A stretch of 32,825 nucleotides of DNA, taken from assembly GCA_900618425.1 (NCBI GenBank), contig UZAN01040659.1, forward strand, positions 27,012 through 59,836, given 5' to 3'. Source of the DNA: Echinostoma caproni. Taxonomy: Eukaryota; Platyhelminthes; Trematoda; Plagiorchiida; Echinostomatidae. Of this stretch, positions 13,730-21,376 are shown one piece after another. The translations under genes and the position numbers were made by a program. Position 1 is the stretch's first letter, and each line of letters opens with the position of its first letter. The notes under the pieces are model-generated. The model did no database searches and was not told the origin of the DNA. It saw only the letters and a list, made by a program, of their open reading frames with translations.

Positions 13730-14830
13730 TTGAAGCTCATTCGCTTTGACCGCGTTAGGCGTTCGGTGGGGTTGGCCGAATCACGGTGCGCCACTAATCT
13801 AAGGGAACGGCGAGGAACTTTACAAGCATCCGAAAGGGGATTTAATGAAACGAAAAACGTTACGTTCCGCTGTTGTGAAGTCGTCATTAGCTACCGGACC
13901 GTTTCGGGTACAACGGATTAAACGGTTCTGCCGTATCAAAAAACAATTCGGTGCTAACACGTGCTGTATAGAAAATATCATTTCGCGCATGGTTGCAAGT
14001 TCATGGGTTGGATGAACTTACAAACGCGGGACCACAAACCTCAACGCACAATGTTGGTAGGCCGCATCCGGAAAATCCTGACGATCCCCTCGCAATAAAC
14101 TGAACTGCGAAAGTATGGGCGAGATGCCCGCACTTGGTTTGCCGGGGTAACCGGTATTTCACTCCGAAACATCTCATTGTGTAGCCACCATCATTGCAGG
14201 TTAGACGAGAGCTACATACCCGAAGGGCGTGACCGAGTCCCTCGCGCTGGACACGACCGCCTTCCAAGAATGTTGTGGCTGACAGCCGGAGTCCGCCGAG
14301 CGGTCACCTACCTACATGTCGAAAGCTGATTGCGACGAACCAGGCAAGCACGCTGACGTATCCTCCAACGAAATAGGGCTTTACCCTTGACATTAGGACC
14401 AGCTGCCACCTTGCTACGGTACGCGCCCAGGTAAACCAGTGAAGACCGCGCGGTTACTATAGGCACGGGAGTCGCTCGGACCATGCGGTTAAAAACCGCA
14501 CCGAACACTGGGCCAAAGACGCAAATATATGAGCAATCGTTCAAAGCGGCATTTTAGTCCGCAGTCAATGTTATAAGACGGGAGCCAATCCGTTGCTGCC
14601 GACTACGGGGTCACAAATAAAGAACAAGCTTTGGCTTATCACACGCTCTTATGCGGTACAGCCTATATCCTTCGTTAACCGGAACTGGACTGCTAGCCGC
14701 TATCACAGAACCGGGCGAACGAACACGTTGGTCCACAAACTAGAAAAGAGCGGAGACCAAGCCTCCGAATGGAACACAGAGGGGAGCTGCCAATAAGACC
14801 TAATCACCCAACGCAGTGGGTAGCGTCCCA
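13730..14830. other. GC-richer compositional block without a recognisable gene
   Basis: Over about 1.1 kb the base composition rises to roughly 50% G+C, with many CpG steps, against about 40% in the spacer on its left. Frames inside (63, 88, 78 and 67 codons) show no known motif. Two hairpins are visible: ACCGTTT/AAACGGT at 13898-13926, and a 7-bp perfect stem with a 3-base loop at 14484-14500 (TGCGGTT/AACCGCA). The second can also be drawn as a tRNA-like anticodon arm, but no D arm, T arm or acceptor stem accompanies it. The block ends close to the 3' end of the nanos transcript. Confidence 0.4.
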
Positions 14831-14877
14831 TCGACTTGATATCAATGTTGTTCAGAGAAAAAAGCGGATGAAAGTAA

Positions 14878-14883
14878 TTTATT
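14878..14883 (-). terminator. Polyadenylation signal AATAAA of nanos
   Basis: On the minus strand AATAAA occurs 138 bp past the nanos stop codon. It is the canonical cleavage and polyadenylation hexamer and gives a 3' UTR of roughly 150-170 bases. It is the only perfect hexamer I saw in the first 170 bases after the stop. Confidence 0.65.
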
Positions 14884-14945
14884 GGGGACATAAGAAAATA
14901 ACATGCAGGGATGACATAAAGTAGCTCTGGAACTGAGGGTCATGA

Positions 14946-14954
14946 TATCATACA
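14946..14954 (-). promoter_or_regulatory. PUF-type binding site candidate in the nanos 3' UTR
   Basis: The minus strand reads TGTATGATA here, matching the 9-base pattern UGURNNAUA known for FBF-type PUF (Pumilio) proteins. It lies 67 bp past the nanos stop and before the AATAAA. Nanos and PUF proteins are partners in metazoan germ cells. A 9-base degenerate match can arise by chance, so this is only a candidate. Confidence 0.25.
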
Positions 14955-15020
14955 GACAAGAAAATAGGCATATCGCATAGTTAACGCATACAACGACCAC
15001 CAAAACTCCGCCCATCAAGT

Positions 15021-16099
15021 TCACCGTTCAGTTCCGCGATAGGGACAGTATTTGATCGTGTGAGCTGCATCCCCCGTCGATTTGCACACTGGACAGGACA
15101 GCAATCGCAAAACAGGACAAGTGACACGACCTGAGGCATCTCGCACCTGCAAAAGAGAATTCCATTTATGTTAAGACCAAGCGAAGGTAAACGCCGGTTA
15201 CTGTTGTCAGAAATTTTTCCGTTCTCCGCGAAACTCACCTTGTGTGTGATATACACTTGGAACGGTTCACCATTGTTCCGACAGAAGGCGCACAATTCCA
15301 ATCCCTCCTCCGATTTTCTACGAACCAGAGCACGCAGCCGACGCAGGAACTCCGAGAACTCCTCCAGTTGGATACGGGTTGAGGATGACGTCGATTGGCC
15401 TCGGGTGAGACTGTAAGAAGAAACGGGGGTTTAGCAACGAGTACAGATAGTATAGGCTCCAGAAATTCAAGAACAACTTACCGCTTCTCCCACGTTTCCA
15501 ACTCATTTTCCAACGAAGTCCACCGGTTACCTGCAAGCCGATGGAAATCAAACTAGAGATTCTGCATAATTTACTGAAAAGCGACCAGAAGACAAAGGGC
15601 GAACAAATACGAGATGGGCCTCACGACCATCGCCGCAAACCACACCCAACAGCTCGAGTCACTCGTACTTACCGGTAATTTTCATCGGTCTTATGAGCAC
15701 ATCGGTTTTTATTGATGACATCGTCGGAGGCGGGACCGGTGCCCTTGGCTTAGGTAACACAGTATCGCGTAGCCCCATTTGTTTGAACGAGTTTTGGATA
15801 GTATTCAGATCTGAAAAACAATAGTGGAATATACAGCGGTTGCTAGAGCACATTGCGAAGCACGAGTAAAGCACGAAAACATCCTCACCGGAGTCGCAGC
15901 AGTTGGGAGTTCGCAAATGAGGTTTTTCGGGCGGTGTGTTGATTGCTCGAGGTGAAGAAGATGTACTACTGGAGCCACGATTAGAGGTCCATGGCGACCA
16001 AGCATCGGGCCAGACGCCAATGGGGAAATCTGGTATGGTCACTTCACGGTGCGGGGCAGAATCCCAAAGAGATGCCAAGGCAGATGGAGAGCACTGCAT
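15021..16099 (-). CDS. nanos: nanos homologue, complete five-exon gene
   Basis: Coding exons on the minus strand: 16099-15889, 15810-15673, 15530-15482, 15410-15239, 15146-15021 (stop TGA at 15023-15021). They total 696 nt and 231 residues. The exons join in phase 1, 1, 2 and 0 with GT-AG introns of 78, 142, 71 and 92 bp. Donors are GTGAGG, GTAAGT, GTAAGT and GTGAGT; acceptors end TTTCAG, TTGCAG, TTACAG and TTGCAG. The start is the first ATG after an in-frame TAG at 16135-16133, in the context GCCATGC. Residues 1-170 are low-conservation: a Trp-rich patch at 30-37, a Ser-rich run at 43-49, Pro-rich at 90-99, and a charged helical stretch at 148-168. The Nanos finger fills 173-224. Its ligands are C173, C176, H189, C200, then C208, C211, H219, C224, giving the exact spacing C-x2-C-x12-H-x10-C and C-x2-C-x7-H-x4-C, with the hallmark CRNNGE. 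Only seven residues follow the last Cys. Known role of the family: translational repressor and mRNA-decay recruiter with Pumilio and CCR4-NOT, needed for germline stem cells. Confidence 0.93.
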
Positions 16100-16112
16100 G
16101 GCGAAAAATCGG

Positions 16113-16118
16113 AGGCTG
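16113..16118 (-). promoter_or_regulatory. Possible 3' splice acceptor just upstream of the nanos start
   Basis: The minus strand reads CTCTCACAG ending at 16116, 16 bases before the start codon. This resembles a 3' splice site with a short pyrimidine stretch. It could take a spliced leader (trans-splicing is known in trematodes) or join an upstream non-coding exon. Sequence alone cannot tell which, and it may be unused. Confidence 0.25.
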
Positions 16119-16163
16119 TGAGAGTGGGGTCGCTAGGTTATGGCGCGCTTTTGTTTTGCAAAG

Positions 16164-16200
16164 TGACCAATCATATTTCAAGTTTCACTTCGACCAATCA
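16164..16200 (-). promoter_or_regulatory. Tandem CCAAT boxes, proximal nanos promoter
   Basis: TGACCAATCA at 16164-16173 and CGACCAATCA at 16191-16200 share nine bases and are spaced 27 bp apart. They lie 65-101 bp upstream of the nanos start codon, a usual distance for NF-Y (CCAAT-binding factor) sites, which work in either orientation. A third copy lies at 16346-16355. Confidence 0.45.
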
Positions 16201-16345
16201 TTGTCACCCTGTATTCCTCAGTCTGGACCACCACAATTCCCCCTACCCCTCGTGGCATAGGCCGCGCTTTCTGCAGGGAACTTTGCGACTCGGTCGGTGA
16301 CACGACCACATGAAAAACACACCCCTCCTTATGTATCGGATGTTC

Positions 16346-16355
16346 TGATTGGTCA
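16346..16355 (+). promoter_or_regulatory. Third, inverted CCAAT decamer upstream of nanos
   Basis: The plus strand reads TGATTGGTCA, the exact reverse complement of the decamer at 16164-16173. It is about 250 bp upstream of the nanos start codon. Three copies of one decamer in under 200 bp suggests a designed NF-Y-responsive promoter, but this is inference. Confidence 0.35.
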
Positions 16356-17160
16356 AGCAGAACAGTATGTGTGCCTTTAGTTTCTATTACCGGTCATGCC
16401 GCCTCCGCGGTCCTATCACATGCACACGGTACGGGAACACGGATGTCGCCTAGGTTTGGATTTTCTGGCCCGATGCAGCAACCCTCGGTTGGAGAATCCG
16501 TCCTATGGTCACCCCAGAGTATTAGTTTCTTCTCCAATCTTCCTCACTTTTACACCGAATGGGGCACCAGCCCGGAGTGTGGCTCTCCTGTTGTGCGATA
16601 ACCCGAAGTTTTGTACGAATGGATGAATGTTTCGGCCCTCGGTACGGGGATGCACAAACGAACGTTGTTTTTTGGCGTCCATATAGGCCCGATTGTCTAT
16701 AAATCACGTGCCGAGGTTGGCTGTTCCCAGGTACTGACAAACGTTATGGTCAATAAACAGTGACGCACTCTCATTCCGCAATCCATAATTTACCTGCTAA
16801 TCGAGCAGTATAACGCCCTGAGGGAAACTCGGAGATGCAAGCTAAGGTTACTAAGTGAGCTGGTTCTGAGTGTACTGACACGAAGGATATACTGCCCTTT
16901 TCAAATAAATCCATCATTTCAATCGTAACCGCTCGGATCCTCGATAATCACTGACAAGTTAGAGTTCTTCGACATGGTAGTGGAAAGTACTTACTCTTCA
17001 CGGTAAAAGGTCACCTCTAACTTCTTTGTTCATCTGAGCCGCATTTAAGCCAGAGCAGACTTGTTTGTGGCCAACAGACTGACAAACCACTTCCAATACG
17101 TACACTGCACAAATATGATTGTTCTAACCCCTATTTATTGAATGCTAATTGGGATTGGCG
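16356..17160. other. Spacer upstream of nanos
   Basis: About 0.8 kb without an identifiable gene. Overlapping plus-strand frames of about 76 codons at 16371-16626 and a minus frame at 16522-16740 share one moderately GC-rich stretch and show no motif. Distal nanos promoter elements or an untranslated leader exon could lie here. Confidence 0.4.
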
Positions 17161-17172
17161 TTTCTTTTGATA

Positions 17173-17219
17173 ACGGAACTGCGGTTTATTACGCAAGAAC
17201 GGAACGCCGTTTTCGGAAC
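17173..17219 (+). repeat. Three short direct repeats beside the transposase 3' end
   Basis: ACGGAAC occurs at 17173-17179 and 17199-17205, and TCGGAAC at 17213-17219, spaced 26 and 14 bp. They lie just beyond the 3' end of the transposase remnant. Inverted copies (GTTCCGT) lie on its other side at 17687-17693 and 17907-17913. They could be subterminal transposase-binding repeats. No clean terminal inverted repeat was found, so this is tentative. Confidence 0.25.
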
Positions 17220-17234
17220 TCAAATGAACATAGC

Positions 17235-17249
17235 AGTAAACTGTTTACT
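17235..17249. repeat. 15-base palindrome
   Basis: AGTAAACTGTTTACT, a perfect palindrome around a central T, sits between the short direct repeats and the transposase stop codon. It may belong to the decayed transposon end or be coincidental. Confidence 0.3.
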
Positions 17250-17260
17250 AGTACACGAGT

Positions 17261-17702
17261 TTAACCAGTACTCATTGGTTTGAGTTCGAGAGTTCCATTG
17301 AAACTTATAACAGTACTTGAGGTTTTGAACGGGTGATTCAATATCAATGCCAGGCAATGCAATTTTCCTATGAAGTCATTTTCTATTTGATCCATTATGT
17401 AGCGCACTTTTCCCTCCAATGTCCAATGTGCAGGCCGCACAGTGACCTCTCTCTTCAAAACAGAAAACAGATTTTCAATCACATTGATTTCCGGGTTATT
17501 AGGGGGAAGTTGCATGAACTGAACCCAAGAGCCATGTATCTTTTCTGACGTCTAAAAGCAAATAATAAGTGAATCAGCCTACCTAATTGAATAAATTTAC
17601 TAAACTCTCGTGGACCATGACACGGAGCGTTATCCTAAAAAAACGATAAATTCCAGACGATTATTTTTCTCAAAATTCTAGAAACAGTTCCGTCATTACT
17701 GA
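17261..17702 (-). pseudogene. Tc1/mariner-type DDE transposase, C-terminal fragment with intron-like interruptions
   Basis: Two motifs define the family. DNAPCH (exon 17634-17583) holds the second catalytic Asp. PPNNPEINVIENLF, read on the minus strand just after 17515, holds the third acidic residue (the E of IEN). The exons are separated by an intron-like 38-bp stretch, 17582-17545, running GTAGGC to GTCAG and keeping phase (TTA G/AA AAG). A second one at 17699-17635 (65 bp, GTAATG to TTTTAG) precedes DNAPCH and follows a piece ending HHEFVS. The last exon runs 17544-17261 with stop TAA. With both introns removed, 39 residues separate the last D and E, against 34 in classic Tc1. The N-terminal DNA-binding domain and first Asp were not found, so this is a truncated copy. 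Whether the gaps are real introns or insertions is uncertain. Confidence 0.65.
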
Positions 17703-18013
17703 TACGAATTCATGGTGACTTTGACTGATGTTCAGCACTACTTAGATCGAAGTAGACTAGAAATAAATTTTTGTAAGTACTTAAAGCATCATATAGATGA
17801 TAAATATAATGAAACTAAATTTGATCAGAAAGCAAATTGTTTAGTTTATCACAATCGGCCAGTACTGTACTTATGCCTTGCATCTCATCGATCGTGCAAC
17901 TGGACGGTTCCGTTTCATAGGATTACCGACGAGGGTGAAACGGATGAATTCCTTCGGTGGTATGCTCAAGAGATGGGTGCCTTCGATATCAAGTTCAGCT
18001 TCTCGTAGAAGAA

Positions 18014-18446
18014 TTACAGTTCTGTGCAGTCGTCCTTTTCGTTCCCAGGGTTGCCAATGATACCTTTGTCTCCCAACTTTTCGGGTCCATAGTGTTTTAT
18101 CATATCATCCACGTCGGGGAAAAGTTCTAGCCACCATTTATCCAATGTCATTTTGAAAGCGTGGATACTAGACAGGTTGATTAGCTCCTCGGACAGTTTA
18201 TTGGAATTATTTGCAATTCCATTGCGGAAGTAATTTGAACTCACCTCGAATCTATTCCTTTCCCTCTGAATCCGGACCACTGGTACCCCTATGAGGGCCA
18301 TTAGTGGAAAAATCCACAGGGTGGATCCCAGACAATCCCCTCCCTACTGTAAACGTTTCGATAAGGTTTCCTTTAACAGATCCTGTTCCCCAGACAATAT
18401 TTGACACTCTCCTGTTATCAGTGCCATGTCCTACTTCTCTGACCAT
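18014..18446 (-). pseudogene. CR1-like reverse transcriptase C-terminal region
   Basis: Two frames make up the tail. The first (18446-18252) carries GNLIETF, GIHPVDF and HRGT, which fit the 'RGDLI.tfk...' region after the thumb. The second (18301-18014) carries QRERNRFEVSSNYFRNGIAN, then NKLSEELINL and IHAFKMTLDKWW, the familiar 'FF..Rv...WN.LP..vv.a.s...FK..LD' tail of these elements. A frameshift lies near 18.28 kb. Confidence 0.75.
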
Positions 18447-18457
18447 TCAAATAAATG

Positions 18458-18890
18458 TCAAGTGTCCCTCACTAGGTTGCAATTGCCATCTGAGCCCACC
18501 ACCTTCACGTCATCTGCGAAGACGAAACATGATGAATTTGTGTAGTAATCGGAATAGAAATTGGAACCAAATAGCGCGATTTCGGATTCATACTGTAAAC
18601 CCATTGAATACCTCAAATTCGGGTGGAACCAAGACGAGCTGTCTGTCCCAGACGCTTTGTTCACGCTATGTTACACCAGTACCCTGTGCACATCCGCTGG
18701 AGTTATCACACGTTTATCTATAAGTTGAACCCGTTGACCTCCTCCAGGCGGGACAACCAACCGTTCAACATCATTGAACACACTAACAAAGAAACTCTCC
18801 AGTACTATGGTCTTATGCTAGTCAGCTGTGGTTACTGTGTGGTCTTCAAGTTTAAGGGCAAATATCGCATTCCTAAGCACCCTCTTTGAC
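18458..18890 (-). pseudogene. CR1-like reverse transcriptase, internally deleted
   Basis: From its N-terminal side the minus strand shows ESFFVSVFND and, after a frame change, NKASGTDSSSWFHPNLR, where intact elements have the LNxxKSPGPDxxHPxxL block. Only about 20-25 residues later comes CFVFADDVKVVG, with the catalytic FADD at 18520-18509. In intact elements roughly 150 residues lie between these two blocks, including the first catalytic Asp, so most of the palm and fingers is missing. The copy cannot encode an active enzyme. Confidence 0.8.
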
Positions 18891-18907
18891 TGCACGTAAC
18901 TAGCAAC

Positions 18908-19270
18908 TCATGGGTTTGTCTTCACAATTTTAGCTGCATTCAGCTCGTATTTGCGTTCCTCTCTTTGAACAATGCGAACAATCTCGTTTCTATGTTCTGC
19001 GTAACGCATCCGTGACAGTTGCGATCCAAGCCACCCCGCTATCGTTTCCAGCTGGCATTTCGACGATGCATAGTCATACCGATGGCAGCCCACCACCAAG
19101 GTGCCTTACCGAATGACCTCCAAACTTGAATAAGTGTGAACACGTCCTGTAACGCAAATAAGTTCGTCTTAATTATCTTAAACAAATCTTCCTCTGTAGA
19201 CCTATCCTCGGCTTGCTGCCAGACGACCTCAGATGCTTTCTTTTGCAGTCCTTCAAGGTCTAGGAAGCTC
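18908..19270 (-). pseudogene. Linker between endonuclease and reverse transcriptase
   Basis: The stretch contains YAEHRNEIVRIVQREERKYE (18908-19099 frame), which fits the Arg/Lys/Glu-rich helical linker of CR1/Jockey elements ('RN...R.ikkakr.yE'). Upstream parts lie in other frames. It has no catalytic function by itself; it confirms that the flanking EN and RT pieces belong to one element. Confidence 0.6.
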
Positions 19271-19298
19271 TGTTACTGTACACATTGTGAACCATTAT

Positions 19299-19664
19299 CT
19301 ACGTCTGGTAGGTAAAAAAGAACACCAGGATTAACACTTTTTGGGACGCCTGTGCCAGGTTATCTAATATAAATCGGAGTTGTTTCTCCTCCATTGGCAC
19401 AGCACTCGGACTCCTGTGTACACACGCTACGTTTATTTGGTGTCCCTCGGTGGTGATGGTGATTGAGCACATCTGTATGTTGTTCGCACAGACTTCGTGG
19501 ATATCCTTCCTTACTAAGAGGATTACACCACCGCAATGCAACTGGTTGCTCCGATCCTGCTTATGAACCTCAGACGCTTCACGGGCCAGTGATGGAACAT
19601 TGTAATGACTGACGAGCCATGATTCTGGGATGATTACAACGATAGCTTTGTGTTCTTTTGTCAC
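19299..19664 (-). pseudogene. CR1-like apurinic endonuclease domain, partial
   Basis: This is an open stretch of 121 codons with the pattern of the exonuclease-endonuclease-phosphatase domain that nicks target DNA. PESWL near the start corresponds to the usual ETWL. SNQLHCGGVILLVRKDI is the 'R.GGG' strand. INVACVHRSPSA matches the '.v..vYRpP' strand. The final GDFN motif is expected after KVLIL but is replaced by FFFTYQT and a stop, so the domain is broken there. Confidence 0.75.
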
Positions 19665-20960
19665 TTTTAGGGTTTACACCCACTTACTTCTGATACTGCA
19701 CACATTGGTGCATAGTGCCACTACTTTACCTTCCCTCAAGGCTAAACTTATCCGGATTCCAAATATCCGATATCTTATATTTTGAGCACCTGCAGGTTAT
19801 CTCAATTATTGTATTCTATGCATATATATATATATATATATATATATAAAGACGTAAACTGCCATGAAGAAGTTACAATAGAAGAAGTACAGTAGAATCT
19901 AACTGTGACTAAGGCTGGAAGAAATCAAATGTATTTAATAATTTCGCCCCTCTCGTTCCCTCGAAGTTTAAGTCAAAAATAGATTGGGCTAATTTATAAG
20001 CATCTTAATTGCAGTCATTAGGAATGAACGAATTTCGGTTGGAAATGAACTAATTATCTCATTTTCACGGCAAAAATCTGGTCATAAATGACAATTATCA
20101 TCAGGGGTGCTCATTCGACATAATCTGTGCTCCTACAATATGTCGTTCAGCTTTCACCGCCACCCCCAAATTCGCTCTTCACGAGGTGGTCCAGAGTCAC
20201 ACACGATTCGTTCTAGGGTGGTTATTGTCACCTTTGTGCACATTTATGCCTGTGGTTTGCATCAGTCTGCCCCCCCCCGCCTCCACCAACACACGCGCAC
20301 TCCGAACCTGTCGCACACTCTCACGATTAGATTCACCGGCGTTTAGAGGATATAAGGGGAATGTGAGCCACTTGACCTTGTTTTAGGGTTCGATTTCAAG
20401 TCAAACGCTTGAATGCGTTTCGGCTTTTTAGACACTCATATATGTGCGTGTATGTCCCCACCTTATGATTGTTTCATCACTATCAACAGTTATGCTGTTT
20501 AGGTTTCATAGAATCGTGTATGGTTGGGGGTTAGGGATACATTACACTGCTCGAAGGGGGAGCGAAAGTGGCACATTACGAGACTCAGCTCGACACTTGA
20601 TGCCAGTAATAATGTTACGAACAAGGATGTTCGGGAGAATCGGATCGAATCTATGTTTGTCATGACGGAGGTCAATCGAGAAATCAGTTGGCGAAATCAT
20701 TGAACCGTTCACATAGTGAAACGTAAAACGGAACCAGGTGACAAATCAACCGAGTTCGTGCCAGTCTTTTCAACGATAATGAGTGACAATGTGCAGGCAG
20801 TCCACGGCAATTTCAACCGTTTGATGATCGAAAATATAGCTATGGTATGTGCTTTGCATCCTCCAAGTGTGAAGTCCATGGGAAAGATTGCCGGGAGCCT
20901 GTGCATGCAATCGTCATTTTGTGATGATCAGTTAAAAGTAGTACAGTGTACTTCGAGTGC
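19665..20960. other. Spacer between the CR1-like and RTE-like remnants
   Basis: About 1.3 kb without an identifiable gene. It holds an AT microsatellite (19822-19848), a run of nine C near 20269 and a frame at 20716-20970 of 84 codons without a recognisable motif. That frame abuts the RTE-like fragment but does not read like RTE protein. Confidence 0.45.
19822..19848. repeat. AT dinucleotide microsatellite
   Basis: 27 bases of uninterrupted alternating A and T, about 13.5 units. It lies between the 5' end of the CR1-like remnant and the next spacer. Confidence 0.95.
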
Positions 20961-20967
20961 TTGTTTA

Positions 20968-21342
20968 TAGCTGGAGGTGGTTTTGGAGAGCAGAGTAGTT
21001 TTTGATAACCTGCGACACCTGTCTCAGTACTATGACATTCGACTTAGCCCTAAAGGAAGTGTTCGTAGTGCCCTGCTCAAGGTTGAGAGACTTGGTCTCT
21101 CCGAGCTGAGGATGCTAATCGGCTTTGTGTATTCAACCACCGATGCGTTCGAAACATTGCTCGTGTTTGGTGCGAACATCTTGTGAGCAATTGTGAGATT
21201 CATCGTCGTGTATTGGGTGCTGATAATCATGCTCTAAACAAATTTATCTCCCTCCATCGCTTACGACTGCTCGGTCATGTTTTGCGCATGTCTGCTCATC
21301 GTCTACCTCTCCTCACGTACTTTGCACGCGCTGGGCAAAACT
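20968..21342 (+). mobile_element. RTE-like non-LTR retrotransposon, reverse transcriptase C-terminus
   Basis: This 3' fragment encodes the tail of an RTE-clade reverse transcriptase. The first part (20977-21060) reads VVFDNLRHL then DIRLSPKGSV. After a frame change near 21.07 kb the second reads EDANRLCVFNHRCVRNIARVW, then SNCEIHRRVLGAD, then LHRLRLLGHVLRMSAHRLP, and stops at TGA 21340-21342. These match the RTE pattern '.FDHRcLR.iarv.w...vsn...r.r..' and 'RLRWLGHVLRM'. Catalytic RT motifs are absent, so it is a 5'-truncated, dead copy. The plus-strand orientation is opposite to the CR1-like neighbours. Confidence 0.8.
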
Positions 21343-21349
21343 GAAAGAA

Positions 21350-21376
21350 GTGCTGCAGCTATCATTCTTGCAGCAC
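21350..21376. repeat. Hairpin just after the RTE-like fragment
   Basis: GTGCTGCA at 21350-21357 pairs with TGCAGCAC at 21369-21376 across an 11-base loop. It follows the RTE stop by 8 bases and might be part of the element's 3' UTR. Confidence 0.4.

Larger units (their letters stand above)
18014..19664 (-). mobile_element. Decayed CR1-like non-LTR retrotransposon
   Basis: Pieces of one element lie in order on the minus strand: endonuclease (19664-19299), linker (about 19270-18908), reverse transcriptase (about 18890-18458) and C-terminal tail (18446-18014). The whole is under 1.7 kb, where a complete EN-RT unit of this type needs nearly 3 kb, so large deletions have occurred. The frame changes several times and stops are present. 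It is 5'-truncated near 19680, which is usual for target-primed insertion. The CR1/Jockey assignment rests on the EN and RT motif style, not on an alignment. Confidence 0.8.

Noticed and set aside
14484..14500. tRNA gene call from an anticodon-like arm
   Set aside because: No acceptor stem, D arm or T arm could be drawn around it.
14842..15024. 60-codon minus frame with a hydrophobic start
   Set aside because: It starts at the nanos stop and lies in the 3' UTR; no motif or homology recognised.
15168..15416. 82-codon plus-strand frame over the nanos finger exon
   Set aside because: The minus strand encodes the Nanos knuckle with correct splice sites; the plus frame has no motif.
15805..16020. 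71-codon minus frame inside nanos exon 1
   Set aside because: It overlaps the nanos frame out of phase and has no independent support.
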